Assembly: GCF_030936135.1 (NCBI RefSeq) | Contig: NC_082604.1 | Coordinates: forward strand, 3,293,001 to 3,357,000 | Length of the DNA stretch: 64,000 bases | Direction of reading: 5' to 3' | From: Gavia stellata | Lineage: Eukaryota; Chordata; Aves; Gaviiformes; Gaviidae | Shown: positions 37,151-49,900 of the stretch, in pieces | Numbering within the stretch: the first letter of the stretch is position 1 | Layout: the number at the start of each line of letters is the position of its first letter | The notes under the pieces: generated by a model | Database searches by the model: none | Told to the model about the DNA's origin: nothing | What the model saw: the letters and a program-made list of their open reading frames with translations, nothing else | Translations under genes and position numbers: made by a program

Positions 37151-40100
37151 AAGGTGACTGGAGTTGCAGAAGGTTCTCACACTACTTGGTTGTAGGCAAG
37201 TGGTACTGTAAATCTGTAATGTTTGTGTAATGAATAACATACCCCCCTGAAAGTTAGGGGCAGATGTTCTCCCCTCTCCAAAGATTAGGGAAAAACACAG
37301 AAGAGCATGATTGAAGCAGCTTTTGTAAAAAGAGTAACCAAATAAACTGAGCCTTAGCCTGGAAAATGCGCAATTGGAAGTAGGATGGATAAGAGGAGGG
37401 GTTATGATAGCAATCTGCAACCATGGGAATATGAAGCAATTGTTCCCAGTTTATTTTGTCACCTGAACATGGCAAGAATGAAAGGGTACCAAGTGGTGCC
37501 CAAGCAGAAGTTGACAGGGAAGTATTAAAACATGACCCCTTGATTCCCCAGAGCCTTTCTGCGTCCACGGCATCCTTTGATGGGAAGTTTCACGGGTTTG
37601 CTCATGTGTGCTTGTTTTAACCTGCTTCCTGTAGCATTGCTTGATTGCACCTGGTTCTTGTGTTGAAGGAGAATGTGAGCAGTCAGACCCTATCTACCCT
37701 TTCCATGCCATTCATGATTTTGTAGAAGATTATCATATTCTTCCAAAGTCATGTCTTTTCCAGTCTGAAATGCCTGGTCCTGCACAGCCATTCCTGACAG
37801 ACAAGCTGTTCAAGACCTTTGGATCATTCTTGTTGCCCATCTCCTTTCTTCTGAGACTGTATGAAAATGTTGGTCTCTAAGAGTGAATACCGTTATCCTG
37901 TGTAGAGTGTTCTATCAGTAGGTTCCCACATGTTTTGCAAAGGACAATAGTATCATTGTTTCCTCTTGAAAGATAGGTAGCAGGAGGGACAGAAGGTGTG
38001 AATTAACCCAGGTGATTATGAGAGCAGACACTTGAGAATGTATTATGTGAAAATAGCGAGGCTTGGAAGGGGAAAGTACTATATGGGGATAATAGTAGTT
38101 TTTTGAAAGGCAGTTCAAAAATTCATTTCTGTATGTGGTTCTCATCTGATCTAGGTATTGTGCACAGTTTGGGTTCCTGCAGCTTAAAGTGTGTAGTTGA
38201 ACCAGAAAAGCTTATGAGGGGCACTGGAAATGTTCAAAGGTGCAAACTGGCTTCTAAACAAGAACAACTGAGTAAGCGAGGACTAATAATCCTGGAAAAG
38301 AGAAGGCAGAGGGGTGACACATGATTCTGTAAGCTCAGGAATGCTGTGGACCATGTACATACAGGACTAGCGTTTGTGCTCTGCTTCAGTACAAGATCTT
38401 GACATACTGAAGCTGGTGAGTGAAAGAACTGAAAGGGGTGGTAGGTGGTGGAATGTCTCGTCAAAAGATGCTCTGGATGCAAAAAGTTTATGTGGAATCT
38501 GGGGGATGCCCAAGCACCCGGGAGGGAAATCCTTTGAAGGTTACAGAAACCACATCCAGCTTCACAATTCTCATGAGCTGAAAATAGTTGGAGGCCAGGA
38601 GAGTACTCCTAGGAGATACTGTATATCTTTTTCTAGTACTATTCCTTGAGCATTGGCATATAGCCGCTGTTGGAGACAGATACAGTTGTTCCTGTGTTCT
38701 TGTTTAATCCTGAAGGATGGGATTCATCTATTGTAACTTGTAATCTCAAAATTAGACTGTTTTTTAAGCTCAGTGGGGTGATTTTCTCTGAGGTGCCTGC
38801 CTCTCTGCATTGCCTGCAGAGAGTATCTAACACTTCATTTCTAGGTAGCTAGCTTAAATTAGATGAATCCCACCTTTCTTTTATGTTTCTGTAAGAACAC
38901 GAAGAAATTACAGACAGAATTCGTAAAAGGACTATAGCAATGACTTTGAAGACATCTCTCTTCCAGACTCTCTCTGGCAGTCCTGGAAAAGGCTAAGAGG
39001 TGGTTTGATTGTAGTGTGTCAGTACTTGTAGGCGAGGAAATGTATCTCCCTGACAGCTTTTTTTTTTTAAGTTAGCTTAAGAAAGCCTGATACCTGTTTG
39101 CTGGAGCCTGATGTTGAATATACTCAAATTAGAAATAATGACACCTTTACTCTAGTGCATGTAATTAAATACTGACGTGCTTGAGCATTTGAAGAAATGT
39201 ACTCTGGTTTAAATAGGAGTTCTCAGTTTGACTTGGTCGGATCCTCTGACCTGGGTTATGAGGGAAGTCAGGATTTGTAGCCATCACGGTCTGTTGCAGC
39301 CTCTAAAGCATGAAGTAGCTTGGTGCTAAAGCCTCTTAAAACTAAACTCAGGATGCCTTGCCAGTGTAAGCGGTATAAGCACCTCTAATCCTAAAACTTC
39401 CCAGGTGCAATTGTAAATGGTTTCTTTTACTGTAGCTGAAATGCATGCCTGTGTGTCAAATTCCCACTGGTCATGAGGATTGAAAAGTTATCACAGCTGC
39501 AGTTCCCATTTAAGTCCTATGTACAAAAAAGTCCTTTTGGATTAACTATACACGCTACCGTTAAGGACATCAAAATGTTATAAGCTGTAAATACATAAGA
39601 AATACAGGACAAAGGAGCAACTCAAATGGTTAGATTTTTTCATCTGAACTTCCTCAGTATAGAAGGAAAAGTCACTCACTAAAGTGTCCTGTTCAAGTGA
39701 TTTTGGAAGGTAAATTGTGCAAGTGATAGCCAATTGTAAATCAGTTCTTTTGTGATGGGGTTCAAAGTAATTTATGTAAATGTCTCTTTGTAACAGTTCT
39801 GCTGAATTCAGCTATGGATTTGTTACAAAAATTTCTTAGCGCTGCTGCTGATGTGATTCTATCATAGATGGAGCATCTGATGATGTTTTTAATACTAGAT
39901 TTTTTCAGTGACCGTGTAGACTGTATAGAACGGTGTATAACATTACTAGTGGTCATGTGAATCCTGTCAATTCTGGCAATGGTTGACTGGGCCATCGGAG
40001 CAGTGACCACTTGGCTGTGTGATCAGAGACCCTTTGGATTTCGTGGAGTGTGGCTCGGTGTCAGCTCCTTTATGAGCTGCAAACCGCTCTCTTAACTGAG

Positions 40101-43100
40101 TGAATCCCCTCATCTGTTCTGATCTCCATCCCCAGAGTGTGCATTTGTAGTGTGCCTTTGACTCTTGAAGTTTACCATGTTCTGACTTGAGCCAGGTAGT
40201 AAGAAAAGTAATGGTACATCTCAGGGTCCAGTACCATTCTGTAGTGGGTTTTAAAATTAAATAATTTATGACTAGAAGATTAATACTCTTTTTTTCCCCT
40301 CTTATTTGACAAACTACCAAAGATTGGCTGAAAGTTGTGCTTTGCAAGAAAACATTGCTTTGTTATTTGCCTGCTTTTGTTTTCTATAATCAATATAGTT
40401 TGCTCCCAAATCTGCTTTGCTCAGTAAACTGTAAAGAAAAATCAAGCATTTCTAAATAAGAGGATGCATGTTATGCTGCTTTTTGGCACCGCAAGCTCCT
40501 CTAAGAGGGTAGGACCTGACGTGATTACATAGCTAGGATGATACTTCTGAAACTATGTTGGTGACGGTCCAAATGGCAAAATTGTAGTTCTGTCTTTTGT
40601 AAGAATACCAAACTGGAGAGCTGCTTCTACCGCCTCTTCCACTAGAAACGAGCACAGTTGCATCGTGACACCCGTGCTGTGTGCTGGTGCAGAAAGGGCT
40701 AGTTTACTCCATACTGCATGTTATGGTGGTTTCTAACTTCTGATCACTAATAATGTTGCTGCTAGTGCTGGAGGTAGGAGTTCAAGAAGATTTTTGCCTA
40801 CTTTGAGACTTTCAGAGGCAGTAGAGGCCTGTCCCATAGCTTTCTAGACGTCAGTTTGCAAGTAAGTTAAGCGCTGGCTGAAAGTCCCCATCCTAACAGA
40901 TTGTCATTGTTCAGTTATTTAATTCCAGCATAATCTTTGCATGAATAGGATTTCTTGTGTGTCTTATAGAATAACCTTTTATATCATTAGTATCTGCAAT
41001 AATTTTTTCCTTTGGAAAGTGATTCATGTCATCTTGCAGATAGGAAAGACATAAAGCATTATTCTGCAATCACACAAGAAACCCTATTCATTCATCGTTT
41101 ATATTATGAAGCCAATCCTGTATCTTCGAGGCTGGAGTTGGTTTCGTGGCAGTAGTCTAATTACAAATCTTTCTACAGCACTGGGGGCTGTTCTAGAGTC
41201 ACAACTGGCATGAAATGGCAGGCTGAAAAGAATGAAGTATGAATGTATCTTAACGTATTCAGTCCTTCCATTGTTGCTACTCGTAAATAGTAGGTTTTAG
41301 TCACCAACCAAAAGTCGCAACAAAAGCCTGTTCAAGCTAAGCTTGAGACCAGGTTCCCACATCTGATAACAGGAATATTCTTCTCCTAGGTTTTGTCTTG
41401 ACTAGGTTTACGTGCTGGATCATGTTTGATGGATCACTGTAAGATAAAGCTGCAAGCTGAGCGTGTGCTGCCTTGGTCAAGCCAGTGAAGAAATGAGAAA
41501 AATAGTTTCTGTTCTGCATCTATACGCATTTGTGCTGCCTATACAATTTTCTTTTTTTTGTCTTTCATAACTGGAGTCAAGTACTCCAGCACTTTGAATA
41601 ACCTTAGCATGATTTTGCAGACAGTGATAATAAGGCAAGTAGTAAATAATCACTGAGAAGACATTAGTTAATCTGGTTGAAGAGAGGATATCAGGCTTTT
41701 GATACTGATTCTTCCTTCCCTGACACAGCAGTAAAAGGTGCCGACAACAGAGGTAGGAGGTAGCAATCTTGTGTTAGCCTTGAAAAGTTTGTGTCTGGAT
41801 TATGTAGATTCCTGGGTGTGATAGAGAAATAGAGACAAAGTGGAAAGAGATTAGAGACTGCAGCAAACATGGCTGGAGGGCCTGCCTTATACTAAATTTG
41901 TGTTTGTAACACGGCTGAGCACAGTTTAGGGCATAAGCACCTAAAATTATTGGGGATGTATGAAGTGGAGGTGGTGGGAAGAACGTTATTGGGCATAGCT
42001 GGAAATACAAAGTTGAACTAAAAAAGAGTCAGTTTAGGTTGGGAATCTGGGAGAACTCTTCATTGAAGAACTCCTTGTGGAATAATCTTACAGACACAAA
42101 AAGCTTTGTAGTTTGAAGGTGGCTTAAAGGATTGGAGAAACTGGCTTAGTCCCAGTGGAAGGGGTACATGTATGGGGAGGAAATTACCCTTGGGGTCATA
42201 TAGGAGAAGGAGACAGTGAGTCTAATACATTATTTCTCTAAGTAACGAATAACTTAATCAAGGTGTAATTATTTCCCAAAGTAGGTATAAACCCAGACTA
42301 TTCTTTGGTGAAAAGAAGACCAGTCTCTTGTATGACACAGAGGGAGGAAGGAGCTCTGAGAAAGAAGGTCCTATGCCTTTTCAGAAGCAATGTTAATTCT
42401 TCATCAAATCTGCTGTCCTGAAGACCTCTACTTTCTCTGAATATAATCTAACTTTTATTTCAGGAAATGCCAGAAGGCTTGTTTGTAGTTGATGGAGGCT
42501 CAGAAAAGGAAAAGCAGCAGACTTCTTACTCTGGATATGTTAGACAGAAGGCACTCTCAGGGAGTCCGTGGATGATTAGACTTTTTGGAGGCGTAGAAGC
42601 ATGGGTGTTCCTGTCTGAACAAAGCCCATTAAGTCCTGTAAGATGAAGGACTATTGGGGAGCCAATAGTACTTTTTTAACTGTGGCTCTGATTCAGCAGA
42701 GCATTTAGCACACCTGATAGTGAAGCCTGAGAGTCAGTGGCTGGAGGGTGTGGAGTCTTAATACCTAGGTTTATGCCTGATGGTGTAAGCACCTGGGGGT
42801 TTAAAAACGGTTCTGTTTACACCCTTTATCCCCTGGCACCCTGACTCACTGCTGCAGCTGGGGCACACCTCATACCTCTGATCATCCCTCTGGAAGGCCC
42901 TCCCGTGCCTCTGGGGCTTTGGGGCAGTGCCAGTGGGTGTAGAGGGGAGCAGTACAGGACAGGCACACAAGTGTGCTGTGAAGCTGGCCCTGGTACAACG
43001 TGCAACTTGGCCTGCGGTGTTTGATAGGCAGGTGGCAGCCTGTTACAGATACCAGCACGGTAGTTGGAGCAGTTAGTTCTTCATCTTCAATGCAGTAATT

Positions 43101-44430
43101 TCAATGCTTTATATAATCCAAAGAACAAATGGGGACGGTTTCTTTACAGTGTGCAATTCTACTTAATTGCAACGAGCAGACAGGGCACATGACAAATTCC
43201 ATCGAACACACTTAAATCAGTGCTTCTCAATTTCAAATTAAGGCTTCAAAATATGTGAGATGTGAATGTTCAGCAGTCCTCTGCTATCCCCGGTCCTTAA
43301 TTACAACAGCATAAAAATCTAAGGTACTTTGCTTTTGTGTGATCCATGTGTACGGACTTATGAGCTAAGATGGGTGGGATATAACATGCATGGAGGGCAG
43401 TCCTTTCATCAGATGCAGGTCCGGCCTTTCGCGTAGTGCTAGATATTTACCTTTGAAAACAAAAGAAACCCATGCTGCAGTGTGACTTAGCTGTGATTTA
43501 ATCATGTTTTATGAAATGGATTTCTGTTTGTACAGGAATAGGGGGTGCTCAGAATTTCATTGGGGTGTTTGATTATTGAAGTAATCAAGAAAGATGAAGC
43601 AATGTCTACAATTTAAGACCCTTAAATCTGGGTTTTTCTATCTTTTAATAACAAAGTGAAGCAAGACTTTGTTTTTTCTTGTGCAGTTCTGACCATGATG
43701 ATAGCATAGCCATTTCCAGCTGCATTTCCTAAGTGTAGAACACTCAATTACTAGTTTTCACAGGCTTAACCTTTATACAAACGTTACTTTCTGCTCTTGA
43801 TGTCTATACCAGCGGACTTAAGTAAACCATGCTGCTGTTTATGGGTTGTGAGAGAATGAAAAACAGTTATTCTTCCTTAAAATATTTTGCCATGGTTCTA
43901 GAGACCTTGGTGAAAGGCTAAGGGGAGCCAATGTGGTCTTTACTAAAGGCCATATATTCTTAGAGGCATTCATCTACTTTGCTCCAAGCTGTTTGCAGCT
44001 TTCTATAATCCAGAAAGCTTGGAGATCCTGAAAGTGCTTTTCTCTGCTGCTCTTTGCCTTATTTTTAGAGTCTTGGAAAGTGAAAGTCAGAAATTCACAA
44101 CACCATCAAAATGTTTTGCTCCATTAGAATTAAAGGTAATGTTTTTTTCAGTCTGGGGAGGGAAAAAAAGGAAGTCTGAAAAAAAATTAATGAGTGGTTA
44201 AAATAAAGCTGTTAAAATGGCAACACACAGACAGCCTGTGTATAAATATAGGCGAGCTCCTCAGCAGTGCTCTTATATGGTAGATCTGAGTGAAGGAAAA
44301 ATATCAGCCTACTCTTATTCTGTACAAGCCTGTGTGTTGGTTGTTACAGTCTGGTGCCATATGTTTGGTAGTAGACAAGGCTGCATATTACATGGAAATT
44401 ACAATAACTTTCACCTTTTTTCTGTTGCAG

Positions 44431-44938
44431 GGACCTACCTTACCTGTGTGAGAGGGGAATCTCACAAGCGTACTGTGGATTTTTTGTCTGTACATGCTAC
44501 TTGATTATCTCTCTCTTACTGACCCACCCAAAAAGGGAGAAGGGTCGAACAGAAATCATTATCGTGTCACTTCTGCCTAAGAACTGGCTGAATTTTATGA
44601 CACCTGCTGGAGAAGCTACCTGGACCATTAGAAATGCAGCAGCTCGTGCTGCACCTCTGATCAGCAAAGCTTTCTGCATGGAGTACAAGAATCAAGTTGC
44701 CTTAAGTTAAACCATATGCAAGTTGCACTAATTGTTGTAACTGTACTGCTGATGCCACTCCAGACTTCACTAGGGCTTTCCAAGGCAGGAGTTTCTCATG
44801 TAGTTTGAATGTTTTCAACTGACATTTGAATGTTTTTATTAAATCTGGTGTGGCTGTGAAAAGTGTATGTGGGGTGAACTTTTTCCTGTTAAGTTCATGG
44901 TGAATTTTGAAGCCTCACTTCCAAGTGTGATCTGTGCT
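44431..44938 (+). other. PPP2R3A: 5' UTR part of PPP2R3A exon 2 (PR130)
   Basis: A strong pyrimidine-rich acceptor (TTTTTTCTGTTGCAG) ends at 44430, and no better acceptor lies between it and the start codon. The 508 nt contain several short upstream frames. An in-frame ATG at 44867 would add 24 residues but has a weak context (T at -3). Confidence 0.6.
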
Positions 44939-46903
44939 ATGGCAGCAACCTACAGGCTTATGGTCACTTCTGTGAACTGCTACAGCAGTGTGGTGATAGA
45001 CCAGCACTTTCAGCACACTGTGCATTACTGCACAGGGACTTGCCAAGTGTTTAAGCAAGGAGTTACATGCATAGTTGCCCACCACAGTGTCTGCGCAGAG
45101 CTCAGTGTCCAAGATACCAACCTAGACCATAAAATTCCTGTTCCTGAAAATGGACTTGCCTTGACTGGAAATGAGGACTATCACCAAATCCTCCCAAATA
45201 ATCCAAGAGTGAAAAAGGGCTCTTCAGTGCAAGCCTCCAGCAGTTTAAAAGACATTACTGGTGAGGCCATAAACCTTGCCAGTGGTAAAATAAAAGAATT
45301 CTCCTTTGAAAAGCTCAAAAACTCTTCCAGTCATGTAGCCTACAGAAAGGGAAGGAAAGTTCGGTCAGAATCATTCAGCAGACGATCATTTGATTTTGAC
45401 TTGATTTATGGGCACTTCAACAATGATGAGAACTGCCCTCCGTGTGGCTTTCTGCAGAGTCCTTCACGTGTGGAGAAATGGCAGGAAAGCAATGATGCTC
45501 CAGAAGTCACCATGAATCCCATGGTTCCCTTCTCCCCTCATTCCTTCTCTGAAGAAAACTTCATTACCCAGATTTTAGAAAAACACAAGCTAGATGGTTC
45601 TTCGGGTGGAGATATTAAGGTGTGCTTAGACATCTTGCTCAAGTGCTCAGAGGATCTGAAAAAGTGCACAGACATAATAAAACATTGCATCAAAAAGAAG
45701 TCTGCAGGCAGTGTTAGCGGAGGGAACAGCAACGATCCCCTGGCTAATTCGGAAATGATATATATGAATCTGATGACAAGATTTTCTTCATACCTGAAAA
45801 AGCTACCCTTTGAGCTCAAGCCACCAGGACACAAGGAAGCTAGTGACTTGGCAGAACTAGTTAACTGTTTTCATGGCTTGCAGCAAACTCCCTTCCCCCC
45901 AGTATTTGGAGATGAGCAGCCACCTAGGTATGAAGATATTATTCAGCTGCCATCCTCAAGTGCAGTTCCTCTCGGACTACCGGGTGATCAGCGTGAGGTG
46001 ACAAGCACCTCTCAGTCCATCCAAACAAGCACTGTGAGCTTTACCTCAAACTCCCTTCACAGCGTCCCACAGGAGAACAGTGTGAGAGCTGTGAAAGACG
46101 CTTGTGCTCTACCTCAGTTACCAGCCACAAGCCCTTCTGACTGCACGTCTTCCACTGAGGCTCTGTACATTGAGGAGGAGTCTGATGGGGAAAGAACATT
46201 AGGGAAAATAAAGAAGGCAGAGCAGAAAGGGGGCTGGGAGAGGTTAGAGCGCAGCTACCAGCTAGCTGGTTGTTCAGATCTAACTGCCGATGCTAAAGCA
46301 GAACGTGTCAGGGTGGGAGATGTTGAGCTCTCCCACACTTCTGAGAAAATGACTCCTTTAAAACCAATTTCAGATTCTGTGTTGCGTGGTTCCCAAGCTG
46401 ATGTCTCCAAAGGAGAACAGATGTGCAGTAAGATGGACAAGGATGAGATAGACAAACTGCTGCTGGACTTGGAGTGCTTCTCACAGAAAATGGAGAGTAC
46501 TTTGAGGGAACCCTCTCTAAAGGAGAGTGAACCTGCCTGTTTGCAGGTGTTTGGCTGGCAGGGTAGGCAGGTACTACCTCTGGCTCTTGAACCCAAAAGT
46601 AAACCCATTGACCCCACTTCCCCTTTGTCAAAAATCATGGAAACCAATGGTCATAAAATGGAAGAGGATGACAAAGCCCTTTTACTGCGTATCCTGGAAA
46701 GCATTGAGGACTTTGCCCAGGAACTGGTGGAATTCCAGACAGGCAAGGGAAGCTTGTCCAAGGAGAGGGAAGTGATGCAGATTCTTCAGGAAACTTTAAC
46801 AACTCCTTCACAGTCCCTCCTTGCAGGGCAAAAAAGCTATGCTGGGGCTGCCTCCAGAGACTGTGTTCCAGCTTCAATTCAGCAGGCCCCAGAAGTGATT
46901 AAG
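44939..46903 (+). CDS. PPP2R3A: PPP2R3A PR130-specific long coding exon
   Basis: 655 codons ending ...QQAPEVIK, then a GTAAGA donor at 46904. The open frame runs past the splice site only to a stop shortly after. Ser/Thr-rich and acidic low-complexity stretches are typical of the PR130 N-terminal extension, which is absent from PR72. The region between residues about 380 and 500 is the most diverged from human as I recall it. Confidence 0.95.
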
Positions 46904-49900
46904 GTAAGAGAACCAAACCTTTGATGGGATAGTGAGTAAAACAAACATGGGAAAATGTGGGGAAAAAATAATTACATCTGCTAAGTGATTCTTTGTGCTT
47001 TGGATGCTGCAGTGTGGAGTAACATGCTCAACGTGGCAAAAAGGTAGTGTTTATTGAAATAAAAAGAAAAAAAGAAAACTAAAACCCCTATGCAAACAAA
47101 CTGTGCCCTGACGTGCAGTTTCACCTTTGAGCTTGTTCCTTTCCTGCTGGTGCTCATGTAGGCTGTTTGCTTGTGGTTTAAATGGGTCCTACATAATAGA
47201 GGGTAGAAGCACTTTTTCAGCTAACTACTTTGTTCCTGGAAGCAAGTATTGGACTGCCTCTCACCAGTTCAATGAGAACTGGATGCTCCACCTCTCCCTT
47301 CCCCATCTCCGAGCAGACTCCTACAGCCTTTGTTGTCCTCCTCATCACTAGTTCCTAAAAAGGGAGATCCTCCATGGCACAAAGGTCAGAATCTAGGAAG
47401 ATTTAGTTTTCTTTTCCCTGTCCCCAGTGCATAGTGTCATTGTGGAGTCTGCATTGCATGTATCTCTCAAATGAGGAGTAGGTTTTCCTAGGAAAAAGGG
47501 TCTTTATGGGAGCCTGCTTTAGAGGGAAGCCAAGGCTGTCTGTCCAGCCCTCAGTGCTTTTCATTTGATAACAAGTGCCAAATTTTCAAGAGAACTTGGT
47601 GCCAAACTTCCAAGTGCACAGGAGGTATAGAGAGGGCTTCAATTTCCAAAATCTGCCTTCTGCATAGGCACTTAAAAAGAGCCCAGATTGTAAGTGAACT
47701 TCCACAGCTCCTTCCAGCTGGAGCATGACGTGTATGTCTTCAAAACTGTCCATTTTCCTGAAAATACAGGTGTTTGGGGGAATTCTGAAAGGAGGTGGGT
47801 GGGGTGTGTTTGACACTAAATGACAGCGCGGAGATCTTTTTAGACTGGGCTCTCCAAGTGCTTCTGATGTTTCTCTAGGCGTCGTTGCTTACAGAAAACG
47901 GTGAGCCTAACCTTGTCCGATATCTCCAGCAAGGGAAAGAGGCTTTTTCCTCGAAGAGTGTAGAATTAAGCAGCTCAAAAAGCTCTAAAGTGATTGCTTT
48001 TAATAGCTATTCTTGCCTTGTATATTAATTTACAAAATTTTCTAACTTGTGCACTTCAAACAAAAATGTGTTTGATAAAGTGTGCCACTGACTTTGTAGC
48101 AGTTTTTCTATAATACTTGAAAATTGAATGCGTTTACACTGTTAAATAGCTTATCAGTCTGGTCCCTTACCAGCTTGTTTCCCTGATCACCCACCTAGCC
48201 TGTGTAGTTTGCTCCCAGCCTGCCTTCGACAGACACATAATACGCACACATAGTACAAGAGCTCTTCTCTTCCATGCAGCAGCACAACCCTTGCTTTGTG
48301 TAGATGCCTAGAACTGAATATCACGAGAGAATAACTGTCCCCAGAGGAGCTGGAGGGGGCTTGGGCTGAGCACCGCGCAGCATGGATGGAGCTGGTACCC
48401 TTCAGAGGGAGTTGACCCTTAGCAGAGTGGACACAAGTCATCTGACCTGCTGATTCTATGCTTACTCTGATGTTCGGTGTCATTCATAGTATAGATGTGG
48501 CCACGCACTTGGCTATGGACGCAAGGCCCTCTCTAGGTATAGCGTCTAGGGAACACATCCGTATTCCTGGATAACTCTGGATCTGGCTGGAGCTTCATGT
48601 GGATTCTGATTCAGTATTGCACATGTGTGCCTGAATGAATAATATGTAAAGTACTTGTTATATTTTCTTAGGGCTCATAAAATTGTTATCAAATAGTTGC
48701 ATGCACACACAAAAACCCCAGAGATCTAATACCAATGAAAACACAGTGCAGCTTTTACTTATGAAGGTTGTGACAGTTCTAATATCCCTCAAATCCTAAG
48801 CAATGGAAAAGGAAAGAGAGCCACTTCAGACCAGACAGTTTGCTGGCTTAGCTGGCCGATCTGTGTTGAAATCTGTGCTAACTTATATCAGCAACAGACT
48901 TTTCCCTTTATCATAAAACCAATTATGTTCTCCACAGAGAACAATATAATTACTTGCCTCTTCATTTTCAAAACCAAAATATTTAGAAACTAGGACATGA
49001 ATACTCAAGAAGTCCATCAATTTTACAGAGCACATAATGAGTGCATCATGCTTCTTCCAGGCAGGCCAGGAAGCATTGCGTGCTTTTAGACTGTCCGACA
49101 TTTCCCATTCTGAGATCCATTTTTCCATTGCTTATCTCTAAACCTCCAAGTATTTGTTCTTAAATTTCCTGTTCTGTGTGCCTGTCTTAAGCTGATTTTT
49201 TTAATATGTTGGTTTTGAAAGAAATAATTTAGTGAAAACAGTTCAATTGTCTGTTAGAAGCCTGCAAAACCCCCAAATATTTATCTATATTTTTGTCTCT
49301 AGATAGGAGGGCAATAAGGAGTGAAGCCTGGGTGGACTGGCAGGTGTCAGGGAAATAGGGGGAACTAGAACTAGTGAGTAGTGAAGAAGGTGGAGATGGG
49401 ACTGTTGGGATTCTCTGACCTGATCTGCAGAAGTGCTGAGCGTCAGGGTTTTGGTTTTTTTGGAAGGTAAAGGGTAAAATGTCATTCTGCAAAGTCCTTG
49501 GAAAAGTCAGTTGTGGATGTTTTTGACCTTAACTTCTGTGCCCTTAGTCTACCACCTGTACAGGATGACAGAGTATTTCAATTCAGTTAATGCTTGCAGA
49601 ATACTTAGTACTCTAGTGAAAATACCTTAGAAAAGTCTGTAAGAAACTTACTCATTTTGTTTTCAGAATCAGGTTTGAATAGTGCAGGGCTCTGCTCCAA
49701 GTCCTGCTCATGCATTTTATTTTAAGAGCTGTTGGATGAAGTTTGTGAATAATTTTGGGAGCAGAGACCAGGACCAGGGTTAGGTACAAAGAGAGGTCTC
49801 TCTTTTTTATCCTTCCTCTGTTGGATCTCTCTTCTCAAAAGGATTACTCATTGTGCAGTGAGCCAGAAAAGGCAGTCCTGCTTCCCGTTTCTCTTTCCCC

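Larger units (their letters stand above)
31543..44430 (+). other. PPP2R3A: PPP2R3A intron 1 (inferred, about 12.9 kb)
   Basis: Non-coding sequence between the island and the PR130 exon. It contains a 3' CR1 fragment (33229-33510) and a decayed LINE reverse-transcriptase fragment (36865-37150). Its scattered open frames lack recognisable similarity. Additional small 5' UTR exons could be hidden here. Confidence 0.6.

Noticed and set aside
44501-44710. 69-codon open frame in the PPP2R3A 5' UTR
   Set aside because: It starts at TTG rather than ATG and shows no recognisable similarity; treated as UTR.
47879-47904. Micro-exon-like segment between TTTCTCTAG and GTGAGC
   Set aside because: It is about 22 nt long, which would disrupt the phase 0 junction between the PR130 exon and exon 3, and it corresponds to nothing in the known protein.
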